From Roseateles_B sp041905785 (GTDB lineage Bacteria; Pseudomonadota; Gammaproteobacteria; Burkholderiales; Burkholderiaceae_C), in contig JAYRKJ010000021.1 in the NCBI GenBank assembly GCA_041905785.1, positions 1-64,000 of the forward strand: a DNA stretch of 64,000 bases, in the 5' to 3' direction. The position numbers and the translations under genes were made by a program. Positions 35,296-44,042 of the stretch are shown here, one piece after another. The notes beneath the pieces are model-generated. The model was given only the letters and a program-made list of their open reading frames with translations. It was not told where the DNA came from and ran no database searches. The first letter of the stretch is position 1. Each line of letters starts with the position of its first letter.

Positions 35296-37923
35296 TCAAT
35301 AGAAGGTGTAGCGCACGCTGATATAGGCGTTGGGGCCGTCGGTGCCGTCCAGGAAGCTGCCGTACTGCGTCGAGAAGCGCGGGCGCTTGTCGGTGAAGTT
35401 GGTGATGCCGGCGTTCACGACCATGTTCTTGAAGCCCTTGTAGCGGACGTTGAAGTCCAGCGTGGTGTAGGTGGGCAAGCGGTCCACTTGCTGGCCGTCC
35501 AGGATGTGCGTGGGATCGTCGATGTTCAGGACGCTGGCGCTGGTGTTGGCGCGCAGGCTGCCCGCCCAGGGGCCACGCTCGTAGCCCAGGCTCAGCACAT
35601 TGCGCCACTTCGGGCGGTAGTAGCTGTCCAGACGCTCGGTCGGGTCCTGGTCCTGCACATCGGACTGCTTGAAGTGGAACTGGTAGTTCAACTCGCTGCG
35701 CACCGAGAACTTGCCGCCGGCCAGGTCGAAGGCGTAGCGGCCTTCGAGGTCCATGCCGTCGGTCTTCACGCGGCCCACGTTGATGAAGGGCGTGACGATG
35801 GTGTTCAGGCGGCCATGGCGCAGGCCGGGATAGCGCGCTTCCAGCACCGGGTTGCGCGGATCGCGGATCACCAGCTTGTCGAAGCCCGGGGTGTCGAACT
35901 CATGGTCCAGCAGGTACTGGCCGTCCAGCAGCTGGATCGCGTCACGCTGCTCGAGGCGGTAGTAGTCCAGGCTCAGCAGCAGGTCGCGCGTCGGGTTGAA
36001 CACGGCGCCGAAGGAGGCGATCTTGGTCTTCTCCGGCTTCAGCTCCGTGTTGGAGACCAGCAGCATCTTCGGGTAGTAGTGGCACTGGTCGGGACCGTAG
36101 CCCAGCGGACGGCAGCGCACCCAGTCGGCCACGCCCGAGGAGTAGGCCGTGGTCTCGGCCATGTGCATCTGGGGCAGGGTCGGCGCCTTGAAGGCCGTGT
36201 TGTAGCCGCCGCGCAGCAGCAGGCTGTCGGTGGGACGGAAGGCCACGGCCACCTTGGGGTTCACCGTGGTGCCGAAGTCGCTGTAGTGGTCGCTGCGCAG
36301 GGCCAGCTGCACTTCCAGCTTCTTGGTCGGCTGCAAGCTCATTTCCACGAAGCCCGAGCTCACGCGGCGGCTGCCATCGGAACCGGTACCGCCGTTGTTC
36401 TCGATGTTGTGAGCCTGGATCTGGGCGTCCGGCGTGTCGCTCATGGACTCGCTCATGAACTGCAGGCCCGCAGCGATGCCCACCGGTCCGCCCAGACGGA
36501 AGGCCTCGGGATTGCTGATCTTGGCGTCCAGCGTGCTCAGGCGGGACTTGGCATTGCGCTCCACCGAGGTCAGCAGCGGACGCCAGGCCGATTCGGGGTT
36601 CTTCAGCGCGAAGGGATCGTAGCTGCCGGTCTTCAGCGCCTGGGTGACGGCATCGCGCTTGAGCATCCCGTCCTGCGTCAGCGACAGGGTGTTCTTGCTC
36701 TGGCTGACGGCGGCTTCCCAGTCGTAGCTGCCGAAGGAGCCGCGGGCGCCTGCCAACAGGCGGCTGTTGTCGGAGACAGCATGGGACTGCGAGCGGCCGG
36801 CCTCATAGATCGAGCGGAAGACCATCAGCGGATCACCACCGCCCAGCTCAGGCTTGTAGGAGCCCCAGTCCGACATGATGTAGCGGTCAGACTGGTAGGT
36901 CTCGATGCTCTGGTAGCCGTCGGCCCAGTCCGCCTTGTTGCGGTTCAGGGAGAGCTCGCCGAAGAGCTGGGTGTCCTTGCTCAGGTCGAAGGTGCCCACG
37001 AGGATGCCGGTGGCGCGCTTCAGGTTCGGCGAGAGCTTGGTCGCGGGGTCGACGTCGGTGCGGCAGTACTCGTCGTGACGGTCGTCCATTTCCACGACGG
37101 ACGGCGCGGCGCAGCCCGGCATGGCATGACGCTCGCCCGTGCCCAGGTTGTAGTAGGAGCCGGGATTCTGGGTGGTGGAACGGTTGTCCTGACCGCCGAT
37201 GGAGCGCAGGTCGTTCGTGCGGGTGAACTCATGCTTGCCGGCAATCTTGGCGCCGCGCTGGTACAGGTCCAGAGTGGCCAGCAGGTTGAAGCGGTCGCGG
37301 CCCAGGTCGCCGACACCGGCGGTCAGGTTGGCCGAGCCGGTCTTCAGGTCACCAGCTGTGTTCTGCGAGTACTTTGCGCCCATCTCCAGGCCCTGGAAAT
37401 CGCGGCGGGTGACGAAGTTGATCACCCCGGCCACGGCGTCCGAACCATAAATGGCGGAAGCACCATCGCGCAGCACCTGGATTTCATCGATGGCCGAGAG
37501 CGGCAGGCTGTTCAGGTCCACGAAGGTGGAGTCGGTACCTTGGGCAAAGCCGTAGTTGGCCAGGCGCCGGCCGTTGAGCAGCACCAGCACGTTCTTCTCG
37601 CCCATGCCGCGAAGCGACACGGCGGCGGCGCCCGGCGCGAAGGAATTGCTGTTGGTGCCGTCGAAGCCGCCGGTGGTCGAGCTCATGTTGAACAGGGCGT
37701 CCACCAGCGTGGTCGCCCCAGTGGCCTCGATGTCCGCACGCCTGTAGATCTGGATCGGCGACGGGCCTTCGGCGTCGATGCGCTTCAGGTTCGAGCCGAC
37801 GATCACGACGCGCTCCAGCTGCTTCGGTGCCTCGTCGGCCAGAGAGGCCGTGCAGGTCAAGGCGGCAGCAGCAGCCACCACGCCCAGGGCCCAGGCCCGG
37901 CGCTTACTCAAGGAATCATTCAT
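35296..37923 (-). CDS. TonB-dependent outer-membrane receptor
   Basis: This is a 22-strand barrel that imports a ligand using TonB energy. The 875-residue product has a signal peptide (cleavage near TASLADEA), then a plug domain starting VVIVGSNLKRIDAEGP. The plug continues with LRGMGEKNVLVLLNGRRLA and ends EIQVLRDGASAIYGSDAVAGVINFVTRR (divided here into its usual motifs LRDGASAIYGSDA and GVINFVTRR). A long barrel follows, ending in an aromatic residue (SVRYTFY). The plug type resembles receptors for carbohydrates or peptides rather than siderophores, but the substrate is not deducible. It is monocistronic with its own terminator and a long upstream region. Confidence 0.93.
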   Translation of the reverse strand: MNDSLSKRRAWALGVVAAAAALTCTASLADEAPKQLERVVIVGSNLKRIDAEGPSPIQIYRRADIEATGATTLVDALFNMSSTTGGFDGTNSNSFAPGAAAVSLRGMGEKNVLVLLNGRRLANYGFAQGTDSTFVDLNSLPLSAIDEIQVLRDGASAIYGSDAVAGVINFVTRRDFQGLEMGAKYSQNTAGDLKTGSANLTAGVGDLGRDRFNLLATLDLYQRGAKIAGKHEFTRTNDLRSIGGQDNRSTTQNPGSYYNLGTGERHAMPGCAAPSVVEMDDRHDEYCRTDVDPATKLSPNLKRATGILVGTFDLSKDTQLFGELSLNRNKADWADGYQSIETYQSDRYIMSDWGSYKPELGGGDPLMVFRSIYEAGRSQSHAVSDNSRLLAGARGSFGSYDWEAAVSQSKNTLSLTQDGMLKRDAVTQALKTGSYDPFALKNPESAWRPLLTSVERNAKSRLSTLDAKISNPEAFRLGGPVGIAAGLQFMSESMSDTPDAQIQAHNIENNGGTGSDGSRRVSSGFVEMSLQPTKKLEVQLALRSDHYSDFGTTVNPKVAVAFRPTDSLLLRGGYNTAFKAPTLPQMHMAETTAYSSGVADWVRCRPLGYGPDQCHYYPKMLLVSNTELKPEKTKIASFGAVFNPTRDLLLSLDYYRLEQRDAIQLLDGQYLLDHEFDTPGFDKLVIRDPRNPVLEARYPGLRHGRLNTIVTPFINVGRVKTDGMDLEGRYAFDLAGGKFSVRSELNYQFHFKQSDVQDQDPTERLDSYYRPKWRNVLSLGYERGPWAGSLRANTSASVLNIDDPTHILDGQQVDRLPTYTTLDFNVRYKGFKNMVVNAGITNFTDKRPRFSTQYGSFLDGTDGPNAYISVRYTFY

Positions 37924-38494
37924 GTCAATTGCTCCTGCATGAGGCCGCCTATGGTCTTGGAATGTGGCGGCCCGTCCCTCGTCTCTGTTGCACCAGCCTC
38001 ACGACCGGCGCGGCGCTTGCCGAGCGCGGATTTCAGAGGATCCGCTGCCGAGCAAACGCCATTCTTCGGAGCTGGATACAGAATGTTTCGCCAAAATCCG
38101 GCGAACAATTGGTGAGGCAGGGAGGCGACGCTCGCGCCATATCCCTGTGGCGCGCAGCACCAAAATCAGCTAGACCACCTTTTATGCGAACCAAGAATTC
38201 GCCACCCGCGAAGTCATGCTAAGGCGCTTTCCCATTGAAAAAGCCGGCGCGCACGAGAACCGTGCACGGCCACTGGGGATGACCCTGGGAGGGGTTTGCG
38301 AATTGGTCGCCAATTGGTCTTATCGTGCCAATCAATCAGCGCCGTGGATTATTCGGTGGCGCGCGACGCAGCGTGCCAACAATTCACGGCCCCTGGGGCA
38401 AGCCCTGAGGCGCTCGACGGGCACGCTGTGGCGCCCTGGCCGCACACGGTGGCGCGGCCAGCCCGGGGTCAGCGAAGCAGCCCGGCCACAGGCC
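37924..38494. other. Long intergenic region between receptor and folE2
   Basis: This 571-bp gap upstream of the receptor gene has no credible open frame. It contains a cluster of AATTGGT words (38107-38113, 38301-38307, 38312-38318) and AT-rich patches near 38160-38200 and 38310-38360 that could be promoter elements. I see no RNA gene or terminator with confidence. Confidence 0.5.
38301..38333. promoter_or_regulatory. Candidate operator cluster (AATTGGT repeats with inverted partners)
   Basis: Two direct copies of AATTGGTC lie 11 bp apart. Overlapping them are TTGG-TCG-CCAA (inverted 4-3-4) and ATTGG-N10-CCAAT. Such nested symmetry is typical of a dimeric repressor site. The cognate regulator is not in the window, and the site is about 380 bp upstream of the receptor start. 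Confidence 0.4.
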
Positions 38495-39289
38495 TCAGGA
38501 ACGCTCGATGCAGGCGTAGGCGCTGTGGTTGTGGATGGACTCGAAGTTCTCCACCTCGGCCCGGTAGGCGCCAATGCGCGGCTCGGCATTAAGGCGCAGG
38601 GCCACGTCACGCACCAGGTCCTCGACGAACTTGGGGTTCTCGTAGGCGTGCTCGGTGATCCACTTTTCATCGGCCCGCTTGAGCAGGGGCCAGATCTCGC
38701 TGGAGGCGCTCTGTTCCGCCACCCGCACCAGCTCGGCCAGGCTCAGGCTGTCGTCCAGCAACTCGACGCGGATGGTGACCAGCGAACGCTGGTTGTGCGC
38801 GCCGTAGTCGGAAATTTCCTTGGAGCAGGGGCACAGGCTTTTCACCGGCGCGGCGATCTCCAGCCAGACGCGGCTGCGGCCGTCGCGGGTCTCGGTGATG
38901 AAGCCGCCCTGGTAGTCCAGCAGGCTTTCGATGCCGGAGACCGGCGCGCGCTTGCGCAGGAAGAAGGTAAAGCGCACCTCGATGCGGCCCTCGCGCGCCT
39001 CCAGCTTCGCCAGCATCTCCTCGTGCAGGCCGCGCAGCACGGCGGCATCCAGCGGCTGCTTCAGCGCATCCAGCCAGGCCACGAAGCGGGACATATGCGT
39101 CCCCTTCTTCTCGGCCGGCAGCATCACGTCCAGGGCCCAAGTTCCCACGGTGGGCTGCGTGTCACGGCCCAGACGCAGTTGCAAGGGGTAGCGTACGTCC
39201 TTGACGCCCACGCGCTGGATCACAAGATGGCGTTCGTCGCGCTCGCTCTGGGTGTCGGGGATGTGAAGGCTGCTGGTGACTTGATTCAT
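38495..39289 (-). CDS. folE2: GTP cyclohydrolase I, type IB (FolE2)
   Basis: It makes 7,8-dihydroneopterin triphosphate from GTP, the first step to folate and, in many bacteria, queuosine. The 264-residue product is FolE2, not zinc-dependent FolE. Key segments are GVKDVRYPLQL near residue 25, GTHMSRFV near 58 and PCSKEISDYGAHNQRS near 150, with the cysteine-containing active site. The start is ATG 39289 (MNQVTSSLHIPD). It lies 145 bp after dxs on the same strand. FolE2 enzymes work with alternative metals and are often induced under zinc limitation; no Zur site was recognised here. Confidence 0.93.
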   Translation of the reverse strand: MNQVTSSLHIPDTQSERDERHLVIQRVGVKDVRYPLQLRLGRDTQPTVGTWALDVMLPAEKKGTHMSRFVAWLDALKQPLDAAVLRGLHEEMLAKLEAREGRIEVRFTFFLRKRAPVSGIESLLDYQGGFITETRDGRSRVWLEIAAPVKSLCPCSKEISDYGAHNQRSLVTIRVELLDDSLSLAELVRVAEQSASSEIWPLLKRADEKWITEHAYENPKFVEDLVRDVALRLNAEPRIGAYRAEVENFESIHNHSAYACIERS

Positions 39290-39434
39290 AAGACAGGGGA
39301 ACGGCCGGCCAGGAAGTGCACCGGAAGCCGCAAGCATGACATGTCCGGGCGAAGCCTGCGCGGGCAAGGTCTCTAAAGAAGCCCGCCGCGTGACTTCAGG
39401 CGGCAGCGCCAGGCGGACGCTGCCCGCCCTGCGC

Positions 39435-41357
39435 TCACTCGTTCGCGGCCGGACGCAGAAGCTCGGGACGGGCGCCGAAGCGCTGCAGGATGGACTGGGT
39501 GATGCCCGCGGCGTCCAGGCCGCATTGCGCCATCAGCTTGACCGGATCCCCGTGCTCGATGAACTGGTCGGGCAGCCCCAGCTGCAGCACCGGCAAGCTG
39601 AGACCCATGTGCTGCAGGGCCTCCATCACCGCGCTGCCCGCGCCGCCCATGATGCAGCCCTCCTCCACCGTCACCAGGGCATCGTGGCTCTCGGCCAGCC
39701 GGCGGACCAGCTCGACGTCCAGGGGCTTCACGAAGCGCATATTGGCCACGCTGGCATCCAGCTGCTCGGCCGCCTGCAGGGCGGGGTACAGCACGGTGCC
39801 GAAGGCAAGGATGGCGATGCGCGGAGCACCCGCACGGCCCTGCGGCCTGCCCGACTCGCGTCGCAGCTCGCCCTTGCCCCAGGGCCAGGCCTGCATGTCC
39901 TTCTGGATGGACGTCCCCACGCCGGAGCCGCGCGGGTAGCGCACGGTCACCGGGCCCACATGCTGGTAGCCGGTGTAGAGCGCCTGGCGGCATTCATTCT
40001 CATCGGCCGGCGTCAGCACGCTCATCAAGGGGATGCAGCGGGTGAAGGCGATGTCGTAGTTGCCGGCGTGCGTGGCGCCATCGGCACCGACCAGGCCGGC
40101 CCGGTCCAGCGCGAAGAGCACGTCCAGGTTCTGCAGCGCCACATCGTGGATCAGCTGGTCATAGGCGCGCTGCAGGAAGGTCGAGTAGATCGCCACCACC
40201 GGCTTCAGGCCTTCGCAGGCCAGGCCGGCGGCGAAGGTCACCGAATGCTGCTCGGCAATGCCCACATCGTGGTAGCGGGTGGGGAAGCGCTTGTGGAACT
40301 CCACCATGCCCGAGCCCTCGCGCATGGCCGGCGTGATGCCCACCAGGCGCTCGTCCTGCTCGGCCATGTCGCACAGCCACTCGCCGAAGATCTGGGTGAA
40401 GGTCGGCTTGGCCGGCGTGGCGGACTTGACGAAGCCCACGGCCGGATCAAACTTGCCCGAGGCGGCGTGGTACTTGACCGGGTCGGCCTCGGCCAGCTTG
40501 TAGCCGGCGCCCTTCTTGGTCACCACGTGCAGAAACTGCGGGCCGCTGCGGTCGCGCAGGTTTTCCAGGGTGGGGATCAGCGAATCGAGGTCATGCCCGT
40601 CGATCGGGCCGACGTAGTTGAAGCCGAACTCCTCGAAGATGGTGCCAGGCACCACCATGCCCTTGGTGTGCTCCTCGAAGCGGCGGGCGAACTCGTACAG
40701 CGGCGTGTTCTTGAGCACGCTCTTGGCGCCCTCGCGGGCAGCGGCATAGAAGCTGCCGCTCATCAGCCGGGCCAGGTACTTGTTGAGGGCACCGACGGGC
40801 GGGCTGATCGACATGTCGTTGTCGTTCAGGATCACCAGCACGTCGCCCATCAGGCCGCCATGCGCGACGCCCGCGTTGTTCAGCGCCTCAAAGGCCATGC
40901 CGGCGGTCATGGCGCCGTCGCCGATGATGGCCACGGCCTTGCGGTTCTCGCCCTTGATCTTGGCGGCCATGGCCATGCCGTGCGCCGCGGAGATCGAGGT
41001 GGAGGAGTGGCCGGTGCCGAAGGTGTCGTACTCGCTCTCGTCGCGGCGAGGGAAGCCGCTGATGCCGCCCAGTTGCCGCAGGCCGGACATGCGGTCGCGA
41101 CGCCCCGTCAGCACCTTGTGCGGATAGGTCTGGTGGCCCACGTCCCAGACCAGGCGGTCTTCCGGCGTGTTGAACACATAGTGCAGCGCCACCGTCAGCT
41201 CGACCGTGCCCAGGTTGGAGCCCAGATGGCCCCCCGTCTTGGACACGCTCTCCAGCACGTAGGCACGCAGCTCATCGGCGAGCGGCTTGAGCTGCGACCG
41301 CTGCAGGCGGCGCAGGTCGGCGGGGCTGTCGATGGTCTGCAACAAGGGAAAGCTCAT
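39435..41357 (-). CDS. dxs: 1-deoxy-D-xylulose-5-phosphate synthase
   Basis: This thiamine-diphosphate enzyme condenses pyruvate and glyceraldehyde 3-phosphate, the first step of the MEP isoprenoid pathway. At 640 residues it is full length. It carries KTGGHLGSNLGTVELTVALH near residue 41, VWDVGHQTYPHK, the ThDP motif region IGDGAMTAGMAFEALNNAG to NDNDMSIS, and the transketolase-like central domain with GIAEQHSVTFAAG near 375. It is the third gene of xseB-ispA-dxs. Confidence 0.97.
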   Translation of the reverse strand: MSFPLLQTIDSPADLRRLQRSQLKPLADELRAYVLESVSKTGGHLGSNLGTVELTVALHYVFNTPEDRLVWDVGHQTYPHKVLTGRRDRMSGLRQLGGISGFPRRDESEYDTFGTGHSSTSISAAHGMAMAAKIKGENRKAVAIIGDGAMTAGMAFEALNNAGVAHGGLMGDVLVILNDNDMSISPPVGALNKYLARLMSGSFYAAAREGAKSVLKNTPLYEFARRFEEHTKGMVVPGTIFEEFGFNYVGPIDGHDLDSLIPTLENLRDRSGPQFLHVVTKKGAGYKLAEADPVKYHAASGKFDPAVGFVKSATPAKPTFTQIFGEWLCDMAEQDERLVGITPAMREGSGMVEFHKRFPTRYHDVGIAEQHSVTFAAGLACEGLKPVVAIYSTFLQRAYDQLIHDVALQNLDVLFALDRAGLVGADGATHAGNYDIAFTRCIPLMSVLTPADENECRQALYTGYQHVGPVTVRYPRGSGVGTSIQKDMQAWPWGKGELRRESGRPQGRAGAPRIAILAFGTVLYPALQAAEQLDASVANMRFVKPLDVELVRRLAESHDALVTVEEGCIMGGAGSAVMEALQHMGLSLPVLQLGLPDQFIEHGDPVKLMAQCGLDAAGITQSILQRFGARPELLRPAANE

Positions 41358-41384
41358 GGGGGAACCCTGCTCTTCTTCTCGGGG

Positions 41385-42272
41385 TCAGTTGTCGCGGTCC
41401 ACGACCTTGTCGGCCAGCACGCTGAGCCAGGCCGTGTTCACGAGGCCGCTGGCGGCCAGCGCTGCATGGGCCTGCCCGCGCAAGCGCTCGGCATAGGCGC
41501 GGGCGCCGTCCAGCCCCAGCAGGCTGACATAGGTGGGCTTGTCGCAGGCCTGATCCTTGCCGGCGGTCTTGCCCAGCACGGCGGAATCCTGCGTGACGTC
41601 CAGGATGTCGTCGACCACTTGGAAGGCCAGCCCCAGCGCGGCGCCATAGCCGCTCAAGGCCCGCCAGGCCGGTTCGGCGATGTCGCCACAGGCCGCGCCC
41701 ATCAGCACGCTGGCCTGCAGCAGCACGCCGGTCTTGCGGCGATGCATGTCGCGCAGCTCGCCCTCGCCGAGGGATTTGCCAATGCTGGCCAGGTCGATGG
41801 CCTGTCCGCCGGCCATGCCCGCGTGGCCTGAGGCCCGCGCCAGCAGGCGGCACAGACGCGCCTGCAAGGCGGCGTCCATACCGCCGTCGGGCGTCAGCAC
41901 CTCGAAGGCCAGGGCCTGCATGGCGTCGCCGGCCAGCATGGCCTGGGCTTCGCCGAACTGCACGTGCACGGTGGGCTTGCCACGGCGCAGCACGTCGTTG
42001 TCCATGCAGGGCATGTCGTCATGGACCAGGGAATAGGCATGGATCAGCTCCACGGCACACGCCGCGCGCAGCGCGGCCTCGCCCTGTGCAGAAGCAGCCT
42101 CGGCAGCCGCCAGCACCAGCAGCGGGCGCAGCCGCTTGCCGGCGCCGAGCACGGCATAGCGCATCGCCTCGCCCAGGCCTGCCGGCGCATCCACCGGCGT
42201 CCACTCATCCAATGCCTGTTCCACCTGCGCCAGACTGCGCGCGGCCCATTGATCAAACACGCCTGCATCCAT
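41385..42272 (-). CDS. ispA: Farnesyl diphosphate synthase (geranyltranstransferase)
   Basis: It builds C15 farnesyl diphosphate from IPP and DMAPP. The 295-residue protein has the first Asp-rich motif DDMPCMDND near residue 84 (the bacterial DDx4D form), GKRLRPLLV near 45, and the second motif FQVVDDILDVT near 222. I chose ATG 42272 (MDAGVFDQWAARSL), since 28 upstream residues overlap xseB and look like its antiphase reading. It starts two bases after the xseB stop and is 27 bp before dxs. Confidence 0.95.
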   Translation of the reverse strand: MDAGVFDQWAARSLAQVEQALDEWTPVDAPAGLGEAMRYAVLGAGKRLRPLLVLAAAEAASAQGEAALRAACAVELIHAYSLVHDDMPCMDNDVLRRGKPTVHVQFGEAQAMLAGDAMQALAFEVLTPDGGMDAALQARLCRLLARASGHAGMAGGQAIDLASIGKSLGEGELRDMHRRKTGVLLQASVLMGAACGDIAEPAWRALSGYGAALGLAFQVVDDILDVTQDSAVLGKTAGKDQACDKPTYVSLLGLDGARAYAERLRGQAHAALAASGLVNTAWLSVLADKVVDRDN

Positions 42273-42274
42273 TC

Positions 42275-42535
42275 TTATTCGTCCTCCCAGGGTCGTATTT
42301 CGCCCGCCTCCAGCACTTTGACCTGCTGCTCGACGGCCTGAAGACGATCCCGGCACAAGGCCAGGAGCTCTGCTCCCCGACGGTAACTGTCAAGTAACTG
42401 GTCCAGAGGCAACTGGCCCGCTTCCATGGCGGCCACGAGTCGCTCCAGCTCGTCGAGCGCCTGCTCGTAGCTGAGGTCCTGGGCATTGCCGGAGGCTCCG
42501 GATGCTGGACGGGGAGTCGCTGTGGCTTTGCTCAT
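42275..42535 (-). CDS. xseB: Exodeoxyribonuclease VII small subunit
   Basis: This is the small subunit of ExoVII, a single-strand-specific bidirectional exonuclease. The 86-residue product has the family core LSYEQALDELERLVAAMEAG and LDQLLDSYRRGAELLALCR, two helices typical of XseB. The start is ATG 42535 (MSKATATP), preceded in the same frame by non-conserved sequence. It is the first gene of the xseB-ispA-dxs unit; xseA is not in the window. Confidence 0.93.
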   Translation of the reverse strand: MSKATATPRPASGASGNAQDLSYEQALDELERLVAAMEAGQLPLDQLLDSYRRGAELLALCRDRLQAVEQQVKVLEAGEIRPWEDE

Positions 42536-42664
42536 GAAAAATGCAAAAGGAGCATTGTAGTGGGGCGCCCACATGCCCCGATCGGGACCGGGCTGGAGCA
42601 ATGTAACCAGGAAAAAGCCCCGCGAGCTGGCCCGGCTCAGTCAATGTCCCTGTGCGAGCCCGGG

Positions 42665-42757
42665 TACAATCCCGCCCTCGCCCGTTGCCCCAAGTGGGCG
42701 CGGACCTCGGGAGCCCGGGATCGCCCTGCGATCAGCCGGGCTTTTTGACACAAACCC
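42665..42757 (+). ncRNA. Candidate small RNA with own promoter-like box and terminator
   Basis: TACAAT at 42665-42670 resembles a -10 box; the -35 at about 42642 is weak. About 40 bases later is a strong intrinsic terminator: AGCCCGG pairs with CCGGGCT (42712-42744 region), enclosing GATCGC-CCT-GCGATC, followed by TTTTTG. Between them is another short stem, CGCCC/GGGCG. The predicted transcript would be about 75-80 bases. It lies in the divergent gap between xseB and the Rieske gene. It could instead be a 5' leader with attenuator for the Rieske gene. No known RNA family was recognised. Confidence 0.45.
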
Positions 42758-42834
42758 GGCCTCGCATCCGATGCATCCGCCCAGATGACGGGCCCGGGGG
42801 GTTGACATTGGTTTCTTGGAGACCCTCTTGGATC

Positions 42835-43941
42835 ATGTCCGACCTGAGCCTCACTCTCTCAGCGCTTGACAGCAGCATCACCCAGCTGCCCGTTTCCTCC
42901 TATTTCGACGAGGGCTTGTTCCGCAGGGAACTTGAACTCATCTTCCAGCCCGGCCCCCGCTACCTCGGCCATGCCCTGAGCGTGCCCGAGCCTGGCGACT
43001 ACTACGCGCTGCCCCAGGAAGGCGAAGGCCGCGCCCTGGTGCGCACGCCCGAGGGCATCGAGCTGATCTCCAACGTCTGCCGGCACCGGCAGGCCGTGAT
43101 GCTGCGTGGCCGCGGCAACACCCAGAGCAACATCGTCTGCCCGCTGCACCGCTGGACCTACGATCTCAAGGGCACGCTGATCGGCGCGCCGCATTTCGAC
43201 CACGACCCCTGCCAGCACCTGAACCGCTACCAGCTGCGTGAATGGAACGGCCTGCTGTTCGAGGACAACGGCCGCGACATCGCCGGCGAGCTGTCCCGCA
43301 TCGCCCGCGCCCGCGACCTGGACTTCAGCGGCTACGTGCTGGACAAGGTCCATGTGCACGAATGCGACTACAACTGGAAGACCTTCATCGAGGTCTACCT
43401 GGAGGACTACCACGTCGGCCCCTTCCACCCCGGCCTCGGGCAGTTCGTGACCTGCGATGACCTCGCCTGGGAGTTCGGCAGCAACCACTCGGTGCAGACC
43501 GTGGGCATCCACAAGGAGCTCAAGACGCCGGGCTCGCCCATCTACAAGAAGTGGCACGAGCAGGTGCTGGGCTTCGGCAACGGCCAGCCGCCCGAGCAGG
43601 GCGCGATCTGGCTGACGCTGTACCCGCACATCATGGTCGAGTGGTACCCGCACGTGCTGGTGGTCTCCACGCTGCATCCCAAGGGCCCGCAGAAGACGAC
43701 CAACATCGTCGAGTTCTACTACCCCGAGGAAATCGCCGCCTTCGAGCGCGAGTTCGTCGAGGCCAACCAGGCCGCCTACATGGAGACCTGCATCGAGGAC
43801 GACGAGATCGCGCTGCGCATGGACTGGGGTCGCAAGGCGCTGATGGACCGCGGCGACAACGAGGTCGGCCCCTACCAGAGTCCCATGGAAGACGGCATGA
43901 AGCACTTCCACGAGTGGTATCGCCGCGAAATGAAGTTCTGA
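42835..43941 (+). CDS. Rieske [2Fe-2S] oxygenase, ring-hydroxylating alpha subunit family
   Basis: This is a non-heme iron oxygenase subunit. The 368-residue protein has a Rieske domain with CRH near residue 81 and CPLH about 17 residues later. A catalytic domain follows with the iron-binding YHVGPFH (His-x4-His) near residue 192 and a later acidic segment (CIEDDEIAL) that should supply the carboxylate. Proteins of this subgroup also include choline- and betaine-type monooxygenases, so the substrate is not predictable. There is no reductase or beta subunit nearby. Start is ATG 42835. It is divergent from xseB-ispA-dxs. Confidence 0.85.
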   Translation: MSDLSLTLSALDSSITQLPVSSYFDEGLFRRELELIFQPGPRYLGHALSVPEPGDYYALPQEGEGRALVRTPEGIELISNVCRHRQAVMLRGRGNTQSNIVCPLHRWTYDLKGTLIGAPHFDHDPCQHLNRYQLREWNGLLFEDNGRDIAGELSRIARARDLDFSGYVLDKVHVHECDYNWKTFIEVYLEDYHVGPFHPGLGQFVTCDDLAWEFGSNHSVQTVGIHKELKTPGSPIYKKWHEQVLGFGNGQPPEQGAIWLTLYPHIMVEWYPHVLVVSTLHPKGPQKTTNIVEFYYPEEIAAFEREFVEANQAAYMETCIEDDEIALRMDWGRKALMDRGDNEVGPYQSPMEDGMKHFHEWYRREMKF

Positions 43942-43956
43942 CGCACGCCGTGCAGC

Positions 43957-43995
43957 AACCGCCCAACGGCCCCGTGCCCTGGGCGGTTTTTCTTT
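43957..43995 (+). terminator. Rho-independent terminator of the Rieske gene
   Basis: AACCGCCCA (43957-43965) pairs with TGGGCGGTT (43980-43988) and is followed by TTTTCTTT. It starts 16 bp past the stop. Confidence 0.85.
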
Positions 43996-44042
43996 GCCGC
44001 TATCCTGCGCCCCCAGCCTCACTCAGCGATCCACGATCCGCG

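Noticed and set aside
35233..38115. 960-codon open frame antisense to the TonB-dependent receptor
   Set aside because: Its protein is Val/Ala/His/Gln-rich without motifs; the receptor frame on the minus strand has a signal peptide, plug and barrel.
42802..42834. TTGACA at 42802 as the -35 of the Rieske gene
   Set aside because: The matching -10 position would fall on the ribosome-binding region just before ATG 42835, with no TATAAT-like hexamer there.
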